DNA of 61,351 nt from SAR86 cluster bacterium (GCA_002402175.1 NVVJ01000101.1:1-61351), one strand, 5' to 3'; shown: positions 7,362 to 17,708, counted from the stretch's first letter. Notes: a model not told the origin generated them from the letters alone. A program made the numbers and translations.

Positions 7362-10298
7362 GTGGCCAAAAAAACCATCGAACGCGAAGTAACATTAAGC
7401 GCCAAGCTGAAAGGCACGTTAGCTAAGGGGCTGGGCGCGCTCGGGAAGGCCATGCGCGGATTCAGGAACGAATCTAAGGGCGCGAATAAGACGGGAGAAA
7501 AAACCACCAAGCAAGTCGATAAGCTGACGAAGAAGGTGGCGACGCTAGAGAAACGACTTAAAAGAACGACCAGCGCGTTCGGACGTATGGGCAAGGCCAT
7601 GAAGGGCACCAACCGACTGGTCAAGACGGCGGTCGGTGCGTTCGCAGGGTTCTTAGTCCTGAGAAAAATAAACAGCCTATTCAATGGGACGGTCGTGGAA
7701 ATGGACAAGATCGCCAAGGCATCGCGCCGCCTTGGCCTGTCGACCGAGTTCATGTCGCGGCTTGCGTTCGCGGCCAAAGAGGCGGGCGTCGAGTTCAGCC
7801 AATCGTCGATCGCCATGCAGCGCCTGACGCGTCGTGTGGCCGAGGTTGCAAACTTCGGTCGGGGCGAACTGTTGCCGGGGCTCAAGCTGCTCGGCATATC
7901 ACCGGCCGACCTGAAGGATGCTAACGGCGAACTTAAAGACGCCGAGCAACTGTTATTTCTAATCGCCGACCGGTTGCAAAAACTCGACAGCCCGTCGCGT
8001 GTGCTGGCCGGGTTCAAGCTGTTCGATGCCGAAGGTACGGCGCTGTTGCAATTGCTGCTGAACGGGCCGGAGGGCGTTCGGGGTGCGTTCGCTCGGTCTG
8101 ATACGTTCGGGCTTACGCTGACGCAGCAGGACGCGGACAGAGTCGAGAAACTGGCCGACTCGATGTTGGCAATCACAAGCGCGTTCAAGGGCCTTCGCTT
8201 CCAACTGGTCACGAAGTTCGCGCAGCAACTCACGGTCGTTTTCGACTCGTTGGCCGCGTTCATCGCGCAGATCGATGACCGGGTCAGCAGCATCGCGGGT
8301 CAGATCAAACTAGCGTTCGACCCGCTGGCCACGGAAGAGAGTCGGACGAACGCGCGGAAACGAATCGAAGACTTGGCGGCGATGGCGCTGCGCGTGTATC
8401 AGGATGTCGCGCTTGAGGTGCTGAAGGTTGTGGGGTTGGGCTTGGTCGACTTGGCCAAGATAGTCGGCGCGGTGATGGGCGAGGCGTTCAGCGGTTCTAT
8501 CCGCGATTCGTTGGCTGACCTTATCCCCGGCCTGTCGCCATCGGCAAGCACGCAGTTGGATCGGGCCAAGGGTCGAGAGTCACAATCTCAAAAAGACAGA
8601 GAGCATATATTCTTGAGGCTTGAGGGATTGGTCGGCAGCAGTTTGGCCAATCGTTTCCTAGACCCGGCCCGAACGTCTAGCCGGATACAGTCGACGGACC
8701 TGATGCGCGAGGCTATCGGACCCGTGGGCGGGCGCAAACTAGACCGAGCACAGCGGCGCGAACTAAACGAGTTACTTGCTGAAGTTCAGGCGATCAATGA
8801 TGAGATCGGCGAACTGCCCGATCAGATCACCGAGCTTCAGCGGGTGGTCGATCAAGAGCTTGCATCGGGCACAATCGATTCGGCCAAGAAAGTAAACGCG
8901 GCGATCCAGAGCATGCGCGAGCGATGGGGCACGTTGAAGGTGACGACCGTCGAAGGCGTCACCGAGGTCATCGCGGCGGTGGATGAAATGGGCGACGGTG
9001 CGGAAGAGGCGGGCAAGGATGTGGCCAAGTCGATCCCGCATTACAGCAGGCTGAACGCGATGATAGATCAGATGCGGTCGAAAGCCCGCAGCCTGACGGC
9101 CATGTTCAAGAAGATGGGACCGGCCGCGATAGAGGCGGTGTTCAAGTTGCAACAGTTCGGGCTCGGGCTGCGTGCGCGTAGCGCTGACGTATTGGGTCAG
9201 ACGGACGCGGCGGCGCTGCTGAGGCAGCAGGCGGGTCAGCGATCGGAGATCAAGCAGGCCCAAACGGATAAGCTGCCGTCGTCGGCGATCGCCGAACTGA
9301 TGCGCGTTCAGGGACAAGAAACGGCGAAGCTGAAATTCGATCAGCAGCGAGCGGCCGCGTTGGATGAGGTGACGAAGGCAGAGCAGCGTCATGGCCGCGT
9401 TCTTGAACTCAATAGCCGAAGGCTCGACGCCGGGCTGATAACGCAGGAGAGAGCACGCGAGGCGATCGAGGGGCAAGACGCGGCGTTAAAGTCGATCGTT
9501 GAATCGACGCTAGCCAAGCTGAAGGTCATGTCGGAAGACGAACGATTCACCGCCATGCTTTCAGATGACATTGAGGAGTTGACGGTAAGGCTTGAAGAGT
9601 TGGGGCTACAGTCAGACCGCACGTTCACCGGCGGGTTCACCGCTGGCATCCGGCAGTTTAGGCGCGAGGCGACAGACGCGGCGGCGCAGGGTCGCCAGAT
9701 GGCCGACACGCTGACGACCTCGCTGACCGGTGGGCTTACCGATGCGATCACCGGTATCGTCGACGGCACGAAGAGCATGAGCGAAGGATTTAGGGACATG
9801 GCGCGGCAGGTGTTGAGAGACATCGGCACGATGCTGGTTCGCATGGCCGTGCTGCGTGCGCTAAGCGCCGGGTTCGGTGTCGCCGGATTCAATAGTGGCG
9901 GGCTGGTCCAAGGGTTCAACACCGGCGGATTCATCGGCGGCGTGCGTGGTCCCAACCGTGACACGCGACTCATCGCGGCAACGACCGGCGAGTTTATGAG
10001 CGACCGCGCGACCGTCGATCATTACGGGCCGAGATTTTTCGAGGGTCTAAAACAACGCCTGTTACCGCGTGGCACGGCGCAGGCGTTCAGCCGCAGTCGA
10101 ACACCACGACCGTCGGGCGGTTCGGGATTCAATCAGGGCGGTCAGGTCGGCAGCGGTGGTGGCGGCGGGACGCAAGTGTTGCCGGTGCTCATCACAGACG
10201 GGCCGCAGCTAGACCAGTTGACGGCCGCACAAAAAACGTCACTTATCCGATTGATCGGTGAAAACCCGGCAGAGTTTAGGGGCGCGATGGGAATATGA
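7362..10298 (+). CDS. Tape measure protein
   Basis: The longest gene in the window, 978 residues, starting at GTG 7362. The N-terminus is basic and helical, with a hydrophobic segment near residues 85-100 (LVKTAVGAFAGFLVL). A tape-measure-type domain follows (LGLSTEFMSRLAFAAKEAGV to about residue 300). Long helical repeats lead to a Gly/Ala-rich C-terminus (MVRMAVLRALSAGFGVAGF and GGLVQGFNTGGFIGG) like lambda gpH relatives. At about 1.5 angstrom per residue it predicts a tail near 145 nm. It overlaps the next gene by ATGA. Confidence 0.9.
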   Translation: MAKKTIEREVTLSAKLKGTLAKGLGALGKAMRGFRNESKGANKTGEKTTKQVDKLTKKVATLEKRLKRTTSAFGRMGKAMKGTNRLVKTAVGAFAGFLVLRKINSLFNGTVVEMDKIAKASRRLGLSTEFMSRLAFAAKEAGVEFSQSSIAMQRLTRRVAEVANFGRGELLPGLKLLGISPADLKDANGELKDAEQLLFLIADRLQKLDSPSRVLAGFKLFDAEGTALLQLLLNGPEGVRGAFARSDTFGLTLTQQDADRVEKLADSMLAITSAFKGLRFQLVTKFAQQLTVVFDSLAAFIAQIDDRVSSIAGQIKLAFDPLATEESRTNARKRIEDLAAMALRVYQDVALEVLKVVGLGLVDLAKIVGAVMGEAFSGSIRDSLADLIPGLSPSASTQLDRAKGRESQSQKDREHIFLRLEGLVGSSLANRFLDPARTSSRIQSTDLMREAIGPVGGRKLDRAQRRELNELLAEVQAINDEIGELPDQITELQRVVDQELASGTIDSAKKVNAAIQSMRERWGTLKVTTVEGVTEVIAAVDEMGDGAEEAGKDVAKSIPHYSRLNAMIDQMRSKARSLTAMFKKMGPAAIEAVFKLQQFGLGLRARSADVLGQTDAAALLRQQAGQRSEIKQAQTDKLPSSAIAELMRVQGQETAKLKFDQQRAAALDEVTKAEQRHGRVLELNSRRLDAGLITQERAREAIEGQDAALKSIVESTLAKLKVMSEDERFTAMLSDDIEELTVRLEELGLQSDRTFTGGFTAGIRQFRREATDAAAQGRQMADTLTTSLTGGLTDAITGIVDGTKSMSEGFRDMARQVLRDIGTMLVRMAVLRALSAGFGVAGFNSGGLVQGFNTGGFIGGVRGPNRDTRLIAATTGEFMSDRATVDHYGPRFFEGLKQRLLPRGTAQAFSRSRTPRPSGGSGFNQGGQVGSGGGGGTQVLPVLITDGPQLDQLTAAQKTSLIRLIGENPAEFRGAMGI

Positions 10299-12310
10299 CA
10301 CAAGTTACACCAAGCCAATACGCCGAAGGTTTATCAGCTACCCCGCCTACCGGGTATCCGGTCTATCCGCGCTTGTGGCGGTGGCACGACAACGTCATGC
10401 GTCCGACGTGGATCGGCGGCATAAACATCACAACCGCTTGGAGCACTTCCGTGGTCGGCGCGTTGACGGAAAGCGAGCAACGTATTGGCTTGCGCGGTCG
10501 GCCGAACCGCATCGTCGAATGGCCGTTGCAATCGATGGAGATCAGGACGGCGACCGCGTTACAAAACATGATGCTGCACGCGGCACAGACGCGGGTGCTT
10601 ATGCCGGTCTGGCCTGACATGACGACGGCCGAAACGGATATCGTCAGCGACGCCGACTTTTCTTGTGACACGACGCGGCGCAGGTTCTTCACCGGCGGTC
10701 ACGCGCTGGCCTATAGTCCCAACAACTCGCCGGGCCTTGACACGTCGCGCAGCGGGATCATCAACACCGTCACCGACAACGAGTTGAATATCACACTCGC
10801 GTCAGGAACGTACCCGGCCGGGTGGCGGGTGATCCCTTGCATTGAGGCCGAACTGTCGCCGAGCCTGTCGTCGGTGTTGCAGACCGATCGTCATGTGTCC
10901 GGTTCGCTGATCGGTGTGGAAAGCGCAGGGGCTTCGGCGCTGCCCGCGTTATGGGCACCCGGCACGACGCCCACCGGGTACGACGAATACGATGGCATCC
11001 CCGTGCTGAACCTGCCGGTCAGGACGCCCATACAAAGCGGGTGGAATGTCAGCCGCGCCGGATCGAATCACGCGGTTGGGCTGGGGCGTATCGGTCAGTT
11101 TTACGGAAGCCGGGCCCGCGTATCAATCCCGCTACCGTTGCAATTCCTGAACCGCGCCGCCGCGTGGAGGTTCTTGCAGTTCTTCGACAGCCGCGCCGGT
11201 CGCGTGTATCCGTTTTGGCTTGTCGACCCGGTCGCCGATTGGGAACTGTCTGGGCTGTCGACGACCGTGTTGCTTGTCAAGAATAACGGCATGGTTCTGG
11301 ATGACCTGACGGTGCGTCCGTACGTCGGGGTTTGGCTTAAAGATGGAACGCTTTACATACGCGGCGCATCATTCACGGCCAACGTTCCGGGCACCGGTGT
11401 GATTATTGGGCTCGATTCGCCTATACCGGTGGTGGCGCTGGATCAGGTGGCGCGCGTGGCCACCGTCTACCGATGCCGGTTTGCCAGCGATGAACTGACT
11501 GAGCGATGGACGACGACCGAGCACATGACGACCGATGTCGAAGTGATCGAACTGTTGGAAGAGAAATCGGTCACGATCAGCAACATCGTCGACATCACGA
11601 CCGCCGCGCTAGACAACCCGTTCGACGCGCTGTTGTGCGAGGGCGAGCCGGTCGACCCGCCGACGCCTATACCCGGAGACTGTGACACGACGGTCATCAA
11701 CGAGCATCCGCAATCACCAAGCGACACAATACCGTTCAGTACCTATTGCCTAGCGAACTACCCGGTCAACACGATCGGCGCGGCGCTTAGCCCGAGCATC
11801 CCTAGCCCGTGGATGCTTCACAGGTTTGTGCCCTACTTCCCGACGACGTGGACCCTGTGCCAACTGTGGGTCGCCACATCGCGCAGAAGAGCGAACGATC
11901 CTGATTCGCTCAACGGCCACGGGCCCGGCGGTCCAGATATGACGATCGGCGGGCGAAGCATTTGGGGCGCGCTAACCGGCGCGAAGTTGATTGAGTTCCC
12001 CGCGCTGTCCGGCACGTTCGTGTGGCAACTTCAGTTCACGTCGGCCGACGGCCAAACGCCCGGATCACCCGGACCAGACGGCGATATCTGGATAGGCCAC
12101 AAGACGACGGGGAGCACGCCCAAAGGTGTATACACACGAGTATCGGGTGCGGATACCGGAACGGGAACGATCACCATCGTGGACGGCGTGGCCGATGTAG
12201 ATTCGGTTCAAGGCAGTTGCAACTACACATACGGCGGGATCGGCAGTTGGATATGTCACGTTGACCTGCTCGGCCCGTTCTGTGTCGACACCGGAGCCCC
12301 AGCATTATGA
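10295..12310 (+). CDS. Distal tail / tail-tip structural protein
   Basis: A 671-residue protein between the tape measure gene and the hub gene, the place of the distal tail (DUF2460-like) protein in gene transfer agents. The N-terminal two thirds contain FFDSRAGRVYPFWLVDPVADW, the sort of sentence seen in tail-tip ring proteins. The C-terminal 220 residues are Gly/Pro/Thr-rich with scattered cysteines and could be a surface or sugar-binding addition. The first part is called from position; the C-terminal domain is unrecognised. Confidence 0.55.
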   Translation: MTQVTPSQYAEGLSATPPTGYPVYPRLWRWHDNVMRPTWIGGINITTAWSTSVVGALTESEQRIGLRGRPNRIVEWPLQSMEIRTATALQNMMLHAAQTRVLMPVWPDMTTAETDIVSDADFSCDTTRRRFFTGGHALAYSPNNSPGLDTSRSGIINTVTDNELNITLASGTYPAGWRVIPCIEAELSPSLSSVLQTDRHVSGSLIGVESAGASALPALWAPGTTPTGYDEYDGIPVLNLPVRTPIQSGWNVSRAGSNHAVGLGRIGQFYGSRARVSIPLPLQFLNRAAAWRFLQFFDSRAGRVYPFWLVDPVADWELSGLSTTVLLVKNNGMVLDDLTVRPYVGVWLKDGTLYIRGASFTANVPGTGVIIGLDSPIPVVALDQVARVATVYRCRFASDELTERWTTTEHMTTDVEVIELLEEKSVTISNIVDITTAALDNPFDALLCEGEPVDPPTPIPGDCDTTVINEHPQSPSDTIPFSTYCLANYPVNTIGAALSPSIPSPWMLHRFVPYFPTTWTLCQLWVATSRRRANDPDSLNGHGPGGPDMTIGGRSIWGALTGAKLIEFPALSGTFVWQLQFTSADGQTPGSPGPDGDIWIGHKTTGSTPKGVYTRVSGADTGTGTITIVDGVADVDSVQGSCNYTYGGIGSWICHVDLLGPFCVDTGAPAL

Positions 12311-13248
12311 CCATGTGGACGCATACGTTTTGGTCGGTGCCATCGCTCGGGCCTTACCCGATCGCCGGGTTTTGTTCGTGGGAGGCGTTCGCACGCTGCG
12401 CCATCGTGTCGTGCGTTCTGCTTAGGCGCATCGAAGGTTCGGCGCGTCTGGTCGCAGACGATCGCGGGGCCGAGTGGTTGATCGACATGCTGGGCTGCCC
12501 ATACGACCGGGTCGACAAGCTGACGCCCGAACGGATGGACGGCGTGCACCCCGCGCTATTCGCAGCCGCCAAGGTCGCGGCTTACGATCAACGGCCGGTC
12601 AGGCACATCGACATCGACTTCATCGCCGCACAGAAACTAATCGGCGAACCCGAACGACACCCGGTTGTCGTGTCGAACTTGGAGGGTCCGGGCAGCGTCA
12701 CGTCGATATATGAATCGGGCATACAGTTCATGATCGATCGGTTCGACCTGTCGGATACATCGTGGGCGGGCATCGACATGAATGACCTGCCGAGCCCCGG
12801 CAACGTGGCCGTCTTGTCGATCGAGGATCAACGCGTGGCCGACGAATACGTCCGGCAGTTCTGGCTACTGATCGGCCGCGAGCAAAACCGCAAGGCGATC
12901 GACAGTTGGTTCGACCACGCGGTTGACATCCACATGAATCGAACGACGATCAATTGTTGCCTTGAGCAGATGACGCTCGCGCTTGTGTGTCGCGAGTTGG
13001 GCGTCGCGATGACGCCGATATTCAAGCGCGACAATTACACCGATATCGAGCAAGAGGTCGAGGACCGGAAATTAAAGATCGTGCACTTGATACGAAACAA
13101 AGAGCGGGGGGAGCTAGCCGGGGGATGGCTCAACTTATTGCGCAGCCAGTTCGCGGCCGACGCCGAGCTATCGCAGCATGAGGAACGGATCGAATCGTTT
13201 AGTCAAATGATGGAAGCAAAGCACAGCCGAATGATGGAGGCGATGTAA
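12307..13248 (+). CDS. GT-A-like putative glycosyltransferase within the tail-tip genes
   Basis: A 313-residue protein opening MTMWTHTFWSVPSLGP. Blocks read LVADDRGAEWLIDMLG, CPYDRVDKL, FAAAKVAAYDQRPVRHIDID; the last part resembles the metal-binding acidic motif of GT-A enzymes, and the overall order resembles DUF6734-type predicted transferases. It is not a tail protein by motif, yet it is coupled by overlaps to tail genes on both sides (ATGA at 12307, TAATG at 13246-13250). The C-terminus is a charged coiled coil with Met-rich ends. Confidence in the enzyme class is moderate to low. Confidence 0.4.
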   Translation: MTMWTHTFWSVPSLGPYPIAGFCSWEAFARCAIVSCVLLRRIEGSARLVADDRGAEWLIDMLGCPYDRVDKLTPERMDGVHPALFAAAKVAAYDQRPVRHIDIDFIAAQKLIGEPERHPVVVSNLEGPGSVTSIYESGIQFMIDRFDLSDTSWAGIDMNDLPSPGNVAVLSIEDQRVADEYVRQFWLLIGREQNRKAIDSWFDHAVDIHMNRTTINCCLEQMTLALVCRELGVAMTPIFKRDNYTDIEQEVEDRKLKIVHLIRNKERGELAGGWLNLLRSQFAADAELSQHEERIESFSQMMEAKHSRMMEAM

Positions 13249-14309
13249 TGGCACAAACGGTAATGCACACCGACGCGGCGAATCAATACGCCTACCTTGT
13301 TAAATTCAGCTATGGGTCATCGCCGACGATCAAGCGATATGCCCGCTGGGATTCTGATGTTGTTGTCGGGGCCGACACCTATGTCAGCGCCGGGACGGAC
13401 GGCGAGGGCGCGCACCTGATGGGCTTCACCTTTTCAGAGCAGCACGGGGGAACGCGAGACGCTGAGATAAAGATCATAGCGCCGCGATCGCTCGCGCCGT
13501 TCAACGGACTAAGCACCGGCCTAGCGCACTCGCCGGTGAGCGTCACAGTTTTCGAGTGCGTGATCGGCAACGAAGCGGGGACGATCCGCGAGGTTTATTT
13601 TGGTCGCGTCAAGTCAGCCCGGCGAAACCCGTCGGGGCGGACGCGGCAGGTTGAGCTAACGATCAAGGGGATCAAGGCCGACCTTGGCGTGACGCTGGGC
13701 ATGGCGATGACGACCGGTTGCCAGTCGTGGCTAGGGCACCCGCTGATGTGTCAGATCGACCTTGACGCGATCAAGGAGACGGCGAACGATGCGACGCTTA
13801 ACGCTAACGGCCAGCGCAACCGCATCACCGTGTCGTCGGCGACGACCGTTGATTTTGCTACGCGCAAACTTTGGGCCAACGGATGGGTCGAGTTCGACGA
13901 CCTACGAATCCGAATCAGGCGCGTGATCGATGGGGAGGCCAGCGCGACCGAGTGGCAGGCGACGAACAATTACTCGATCGACGGTCTGGTCAACCCGGCG
14001 TCGACGCCGACCGGCCTGCGGTATCGCGTGACGACCGACGGGGGATCGAGCGGCGGGAGCGAACCGACTTGGCCGACGACGGCCGGGGGCACGGTGAGCG
14101 ACGGCGGGTTGACGTGGACGGCCGAGAGCGTGGGGCGTTTCAGCCTGACGCGCCAGCCGCCTACCGAATGGGCTGGGCAGGCGCTGACGCTGGTGCCCGG
14201 CTGTGACGGCACGATAAGCACCTGTCGCGACGTTCACGACAACGAGACACGGTTCACCGGGTTCGGGTTCGGTGCGCCCGACCGGCAAATTCTGTACGAA
14301 ACGGCTTAA
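13248..14309 (+). CDS. Tail hub protein, DUF2163/BR0599-like with four conserved cysteines
   Basis: A 353-residue protein of the family found as gene transfer agent hub (ORFG13-type). The N-terminal DUF2163 part covers about residues 1-160. The C-terminus has PGCDGTISTCRDVHDNETRF then TGFGFGAPDR, the family signature. Two further cysteines lie in TTGCQSWLGHPLMCQIDL (about residues 158-171), so the four cysteines that bind an iron-sulfur cluster in the gene transfer agent hub are all present. It is followed by the NlpC/P60 gene as in that cluster. Confidence 0.75.
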   Translation: MAQTVMHTDAANQYAYLVKFSYGSSPTIKRYARWDSDVVVGADTYVSAGTDGEGAHLMGFTFSEQHGGTRDAEIKIIAPRSLAPFNGLSTGLAHSPVSVTVFECVIGNEAGTIREVYFGRVKSARRNPSGRTRQVELTIKGIKADLGVTLGMAMTTGCQSWLGHPLMCQIDLDAIKETANDATLNANGQRNRITVSSATTVDFATRKLWANGWVEFDDLRIRIRRVIDGEASATEWQATNNYSIDGLVNPASTPTGLRYRVTTDGGSSGGSEPTWPTTAGGTVSDGGLTWTAESVGRFSLTRQPPTEWAGQALTLVPGCDGTISTCRDVHDNETRFTGFGFGAPDRQILYETA

Positions 14310-14311
14310 CT

Positions 14312-14896
14312 ATGAGCGATTGCCAAGGATGCGGAGGCGAAACCATGCAGGACGTGATGGCAGATCACGGCTTGCCTGTCGGTCAGCAAAAAGCCAGCCC
14401 GGTGCGCCTGACGTGGCAACCGCTGTCAGAGCCCCTAGAACGCCGCGTGCGGGACGTGCTGGATGGATGGCACGAGACGCCGTATATCAACGTGCCGCCC
14501 GTGAGGGGGCGAGGAGCGAACTGTGTGGGTCTTGTGGCCGGTGTGTTCGACGAACTGTTCAGACGGCCCGAGCCGTCCTATCTGCCACGGCTGGCACCTG
14601 ACGCGGGTATACACCAAGACGACGGCGGCGATCGGACGATAACCGCGTTGCACGAACTGACGGGGGCCAAGCGGGTGACCGACGGGTCGATCCAGCCGGG
14701 AGACCTGATCGGCAGCTACGGCGAAAGCCCGGCAAGCCCCGAGCGTAAGGCCCATATTTTGATCGCCGGGTGTGACCGGTGGCGTCTGCTGCACGCGTAT
14801 CGCGGGGCGGGCAAGGTCGTGTGGACATCTGTCGGGGTAATGGAATCGCGGATCATCGCCGTTTACCGGGTGCCGAATAGGGAGCGTTGGCTATGA
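14312..14896 (+). CDS. NlpC/P60-family tail tip cell-wall peptidase
   Basis: A 194-residue predicted cysteine peptidase that would cut peptidoglycan stem peptides during DNA entry. The nucleophile is Cys71 in GANCVGLVAGVFDEL, and His148 in RKAHILIAG supplies the second catalytic residue, with His161 a possible third. A Cys-rich start (MSDCQGCGGE) precedes the domain. The order hub, NlpC/P60, tip protein is the standard tail-tip order. It overlaps the tip gene by ATGA at 14893. Confidence 0.75.
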   Translation: MSDCQGCGGETMQDVMADHGLPVGQQKASPVRLTWQPLSEPLERRVRDVLDGWHETPYINVPPVRGRGANCVGLVAGVFDELFRRPEPSYLPRLAPDAGIHQDDGGDRTITALHELTGAKRVTDGSIQPGDLIGSYGESPASPERKAHILIAGCDRWRLLHAYRGAGKVVWTSVGVMESRIIAVYRVPNRERWL

Positions 14897-17691
14897 CTGT
14901 ACCGCTAGTGTTGGCTGAACTGACCATCATGACGATGCTGATTATGGGCGTCGGCATGTTGGCGTCGTCTGCGTTGCTTAGGCGTAAGAGCGAATCCGAC
15001 ACGATCCCGCCGGACCAGACGCCGGGCACGAAGTCTACGCGCGGCACGCCGATCCCGCTGGTGATCGGTCGCCGGATGGTCGGACCTAAGATCGGGTGGG
15101 TCGGCGATCGCTCGACCACGCAAGAAAAGGTCGGGAGCGTCGGCAAAGATATCGGCGGCGGCGAGGACATCACGACCACGATTTACAACGAAGCTAGTTG
15201 GCATCAACTGGCTTGCCCGTCGCAGGTGCTAAACGCTATTTACGCGAACGGCAAACGCATCTGGCAAGGGCCCATCAACTCGGACAGTTCGCCGTCGGGC
15301 ACGGTGGTCGACGCCAAGGCGCACGGATCGTTCACAATCTATTGGGGCGAAACCGATCAGCCGATAAACGAGTTCCTTGGGCATAAGACGCGCTTGGGCA
15401 TCCGTTCACAATGGCCGCTGCTGTGCTATGTCGTGTGGGATAAAAAACGCTTGGGCGGTTCGCCGCAGTGGGAAAACCTAGAGTACGACATCGAATCAAC
15501 CTGCCCGTCGAACGCGCTGGACAACAGCGAATATCTAATCGACGAAAGCCCGCAGATTGGAGTCAACCCGGCGCACGCGATGCTACAGCTTCACAATGCG
15601 ATATGGCCGCTTGGTGCGGGGCTCGATGCCGACCGCATGGACGACACGACGTTGGAAGCGCTGGGCGTGACGCTTGAGGATGAGGTCATGCCGTGCAACC
15701 TGCTGATCGACGGCGACACGTCTGAGGCGGTGACGGCCGACCTGATGGCCGACTTTGGTTTTGCCATGCCGCAGATCGGGGCGCGGCTGGCTTATATAGC
15801 CATCCGTTCATCGGGGACGACGCCGCCGAACTTCAGCGATGACGTGTTGATCCCGCCAAGTGCAGAGTTCGATATAACACACGACGAACGCCCGGCCACG
15901 CGCATCGTCTTCCAATACCAAAAAGCGCCGAGGTTCAGAACGCACGACGTAACGCGCGAAGACTTATCAGAGCAAGACCGTCGCGGCGCGATCAAGCGTC
16001 AGATCATCACGTTGCGGACCGTCACAGACCGGATCACGACTAACCGCGTGGGCAAGCGCCGCGAGGGCGAGATATTGGGAGACCTGTCGACCATCCGATT
16101 GCCAGCCCAACGCGGGGCCCGCATATTGGTGGCCGGTCAACAGATCGTCGTCGATGATATCGGGACGCTTCGCGTGGTAAGCAGCAAGCGAACGCAGGAC
16201 AGGATTGCGGTAGAACTCGGGTGCGCGATTGAAAGCTATTCGGTGCCCGAGGCGTCCGACATCGACACCGGAGACGACGACCCCGGTGTTCCCGGCGACA
16301 GCCCGGCCCCGGCCGACCCCGATACCGACATCGCGTTCACGTTCTTCGAGGTGCCGCCGGAACTGGCAGCCGGAAAGGTCGCGGTGATCGTGTTGCGCAT
16401 CAGGGCACACGAAGGCGTGGCCGGTGCGGGCATCCACGTCAGCGCCGACGGCGGTGCGTCCTACGCGCTGGCGGGCGATCAGAACACGGCCGCGTCCGGT
16501 GGCACGCTGCGCACGGCGCTGGCGTCAGGCACGAACGACGAAATCGCAAGCGGCCCGGTGTTCATCCCCGACAACGATGACATTCTCAACGTGCTCGATC
16601 TATCGAGCGACACCACGTCATGGCAGGCCGGTCGCCAGATCGCTTCGATCAACGGCGAGATTATGTTCTTGAAAAACCTGACGATCTTCGATAGCGCGTG
16701 GAACGGCTGGGGCACCAGCGCCACAAGCTGGTATCGCTTGGATGAGTCAAGCGGGGCGACGGCGACGGACACGAACAGCGTACTGAACGGCGTGTACGCG
16801 GGCACCGTCGGCTACTCGGCCGCGTCGTTGCTAGAGAATGGAGACACGAACACGGCGATCGACATGCTGGGCACCGGCCGCATGAACGTCACCTACGCGT
16901 CGCCGCTGACCGAGTCGTCGATATGGTCGTTGGTGATGCGCATCCACATGCCTTCAGCTAATTCGCCGGGCGTTGTGTTCAGCCTTGACGGTTCGTTGTA
17001 TCTTAAAATTATAGACGCGGGGCCCGGCGGGTCGCCGATATTCCAACTGTATGACAGCGCGGGAACGCTAGGCTTTGGGCTCGGCTTCGGCGTCGAAGAG
17101 TTTGACGATGGGAACCTAACCGTCGTGTTCGTGTCCGAGGGCGGCAATTCATATCGGTGGTACGTCGGCAACTCGGCCGGGGCCAAGCCGGAGATCACCG
17201 CCAGCGGTGCCGCGTCGTTCAGCGAAACGGTGCTGACCGTCGGCGCGTTGAACGCCGGTGGCGGTGCCGATCCGTTCAACGGCATAATCGACGAAGTCTT
17301 GTTTTTCAGTGGCGAGGCGATCAGCCATGAGGACGCGAAGAACATGCACCGCGCGGCCGAGAGTTCTACCGCCAACAGCTACCAACTCGGGCCGCTGCTA
17401 CGCGCCAAGTATTCAACGACACAAGAGGCGCACGCGATCGGAGATCAGTTGTATATAGCGGACACGTCAACGCTTCGGCCGCAGTTGCACCCGATCATCG
17501 GTCCGCACATCAATGTGTGCCTGAAGACCCGGCCGTATACAAACCTAGACGCGGTCGACCTGTCGGCAGTGACAGCCGTGTGTAAAGAGATCGAGGGCAT
17601 TGGGCTGGCCGGTCCGTCTGACCAATTCCGCGTGACGACCGACGGCATGGTTCGCGTGACATCGACGGGCGGTCAGCGTATCGTGACATAA
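14893..17691 (+). CDS. Tail tip / host-specificity protein with C-terminal LamG-like domain
   Basis: A 932-residue tip protein in the place of lambda gpJ and of the large gene transfer agent tip protein. The N-terminus is hydrophobic (LVLAELTIMTMLIMGVGMLA, about residues 4-25), then GTKSTRGTPIPLVIGRRMVG resembles the tail-tip assembly region. After an Asp/Pro-rich break near residue 460 (DIDTGDDDPGVPGDSPAP), residues about 600-830 look like a concanavalin/LamG fold that begins SWYRLDESSGATATDTNS and ends FNGIIDEVLFFSGEAIS. LamG domains bind glycans, so this is the likely receptor-contact part. ATG 14893 is chosen over TTG 14887. Confidence 0.7.
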   Translation: MTVPLVLAELTIMTMLIMGVGMLASSALLRRKSESDTIPPDQTPGTKSTRGTPIPLVIGRRMVGPKIGWVGDRSTTQEKVGSVGKDIGGGEDITTTIYNEASWHQLACPSQVLNAIYANGKRIWQGPINSDSSPSGTVVDAKAHGSFTIYWGETDQPINEFLGHKTRLGIRSQWPLLCYVVWDKKRLGGSPQWENLEYDIESTCPSNALDNSEYLIDESPQIGVNPAHAMLQLHNAIWPLGAGLDADRMDDTTLEALGVTLEDEVMPCNLLIDGDTSEAVTADLMADFGFAMPQIGARLAYIAIRSSGTTPPNFSDDVLIPPSAEFDITHDERPATRIVFQYQKAPRFRTHDVTREDLSEQDRRGAIKRQIITLRTVTDRITTNRVGKRREGEILGDLSTIRLPAQRGARILVAGQQIVVDDIGTLRVVSSKRTQDRIAVELGCAIESYSVPEASDIDTGDDDPGVPGDSPAPADPDTDIAFTFFEVPPELAAGKVAVIVLRIRAHEGVAGAGIHVSADGGASYALAGDQNTAASGGTLRTALASGTNDEIASGPVFIPDNDDILNVLDLSSDTTSWQAGRQIASINGEIMFLKNLTIFDSAWNGWGTSATSWYRLDESSGATATDTNSVLNGVYAGTVGYSAASLLENGDTNTAIDMLGTGRMNVTYASPLTESSIWSLVMRIHMPSANSPGVVFSLDGSLYLKIIDAGPGGSPIFQLYDSAGTLGFGLGFGVEEFDDGNLTVVFVSEGGNSYRWYVGNSAGAKPEITASGAASFSETVLTVGALNAGGGADPFNGIIDEVLFFSGEAISHEDAKNMHRAAESSTANSYQLGPLLRAKYSTTQEAHAIGDQLYIADTSTLRPQLHPIIGPHINVCLKTRPYTNLDAVDLSAVTAVCKEIEGIGLAGPSDQFRVTTDGMVRVTSTGGQRIVT

Positions 17692-17708
17692 CCGAAAGAG
17701 GAACCCAC

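Noticed and set aside
7295..8293. 332-codon minus-strand frame
   Set aside because: Antisense to the tape measure gene; Ser/Ala/Asn-rich composition typical of shadow translation.
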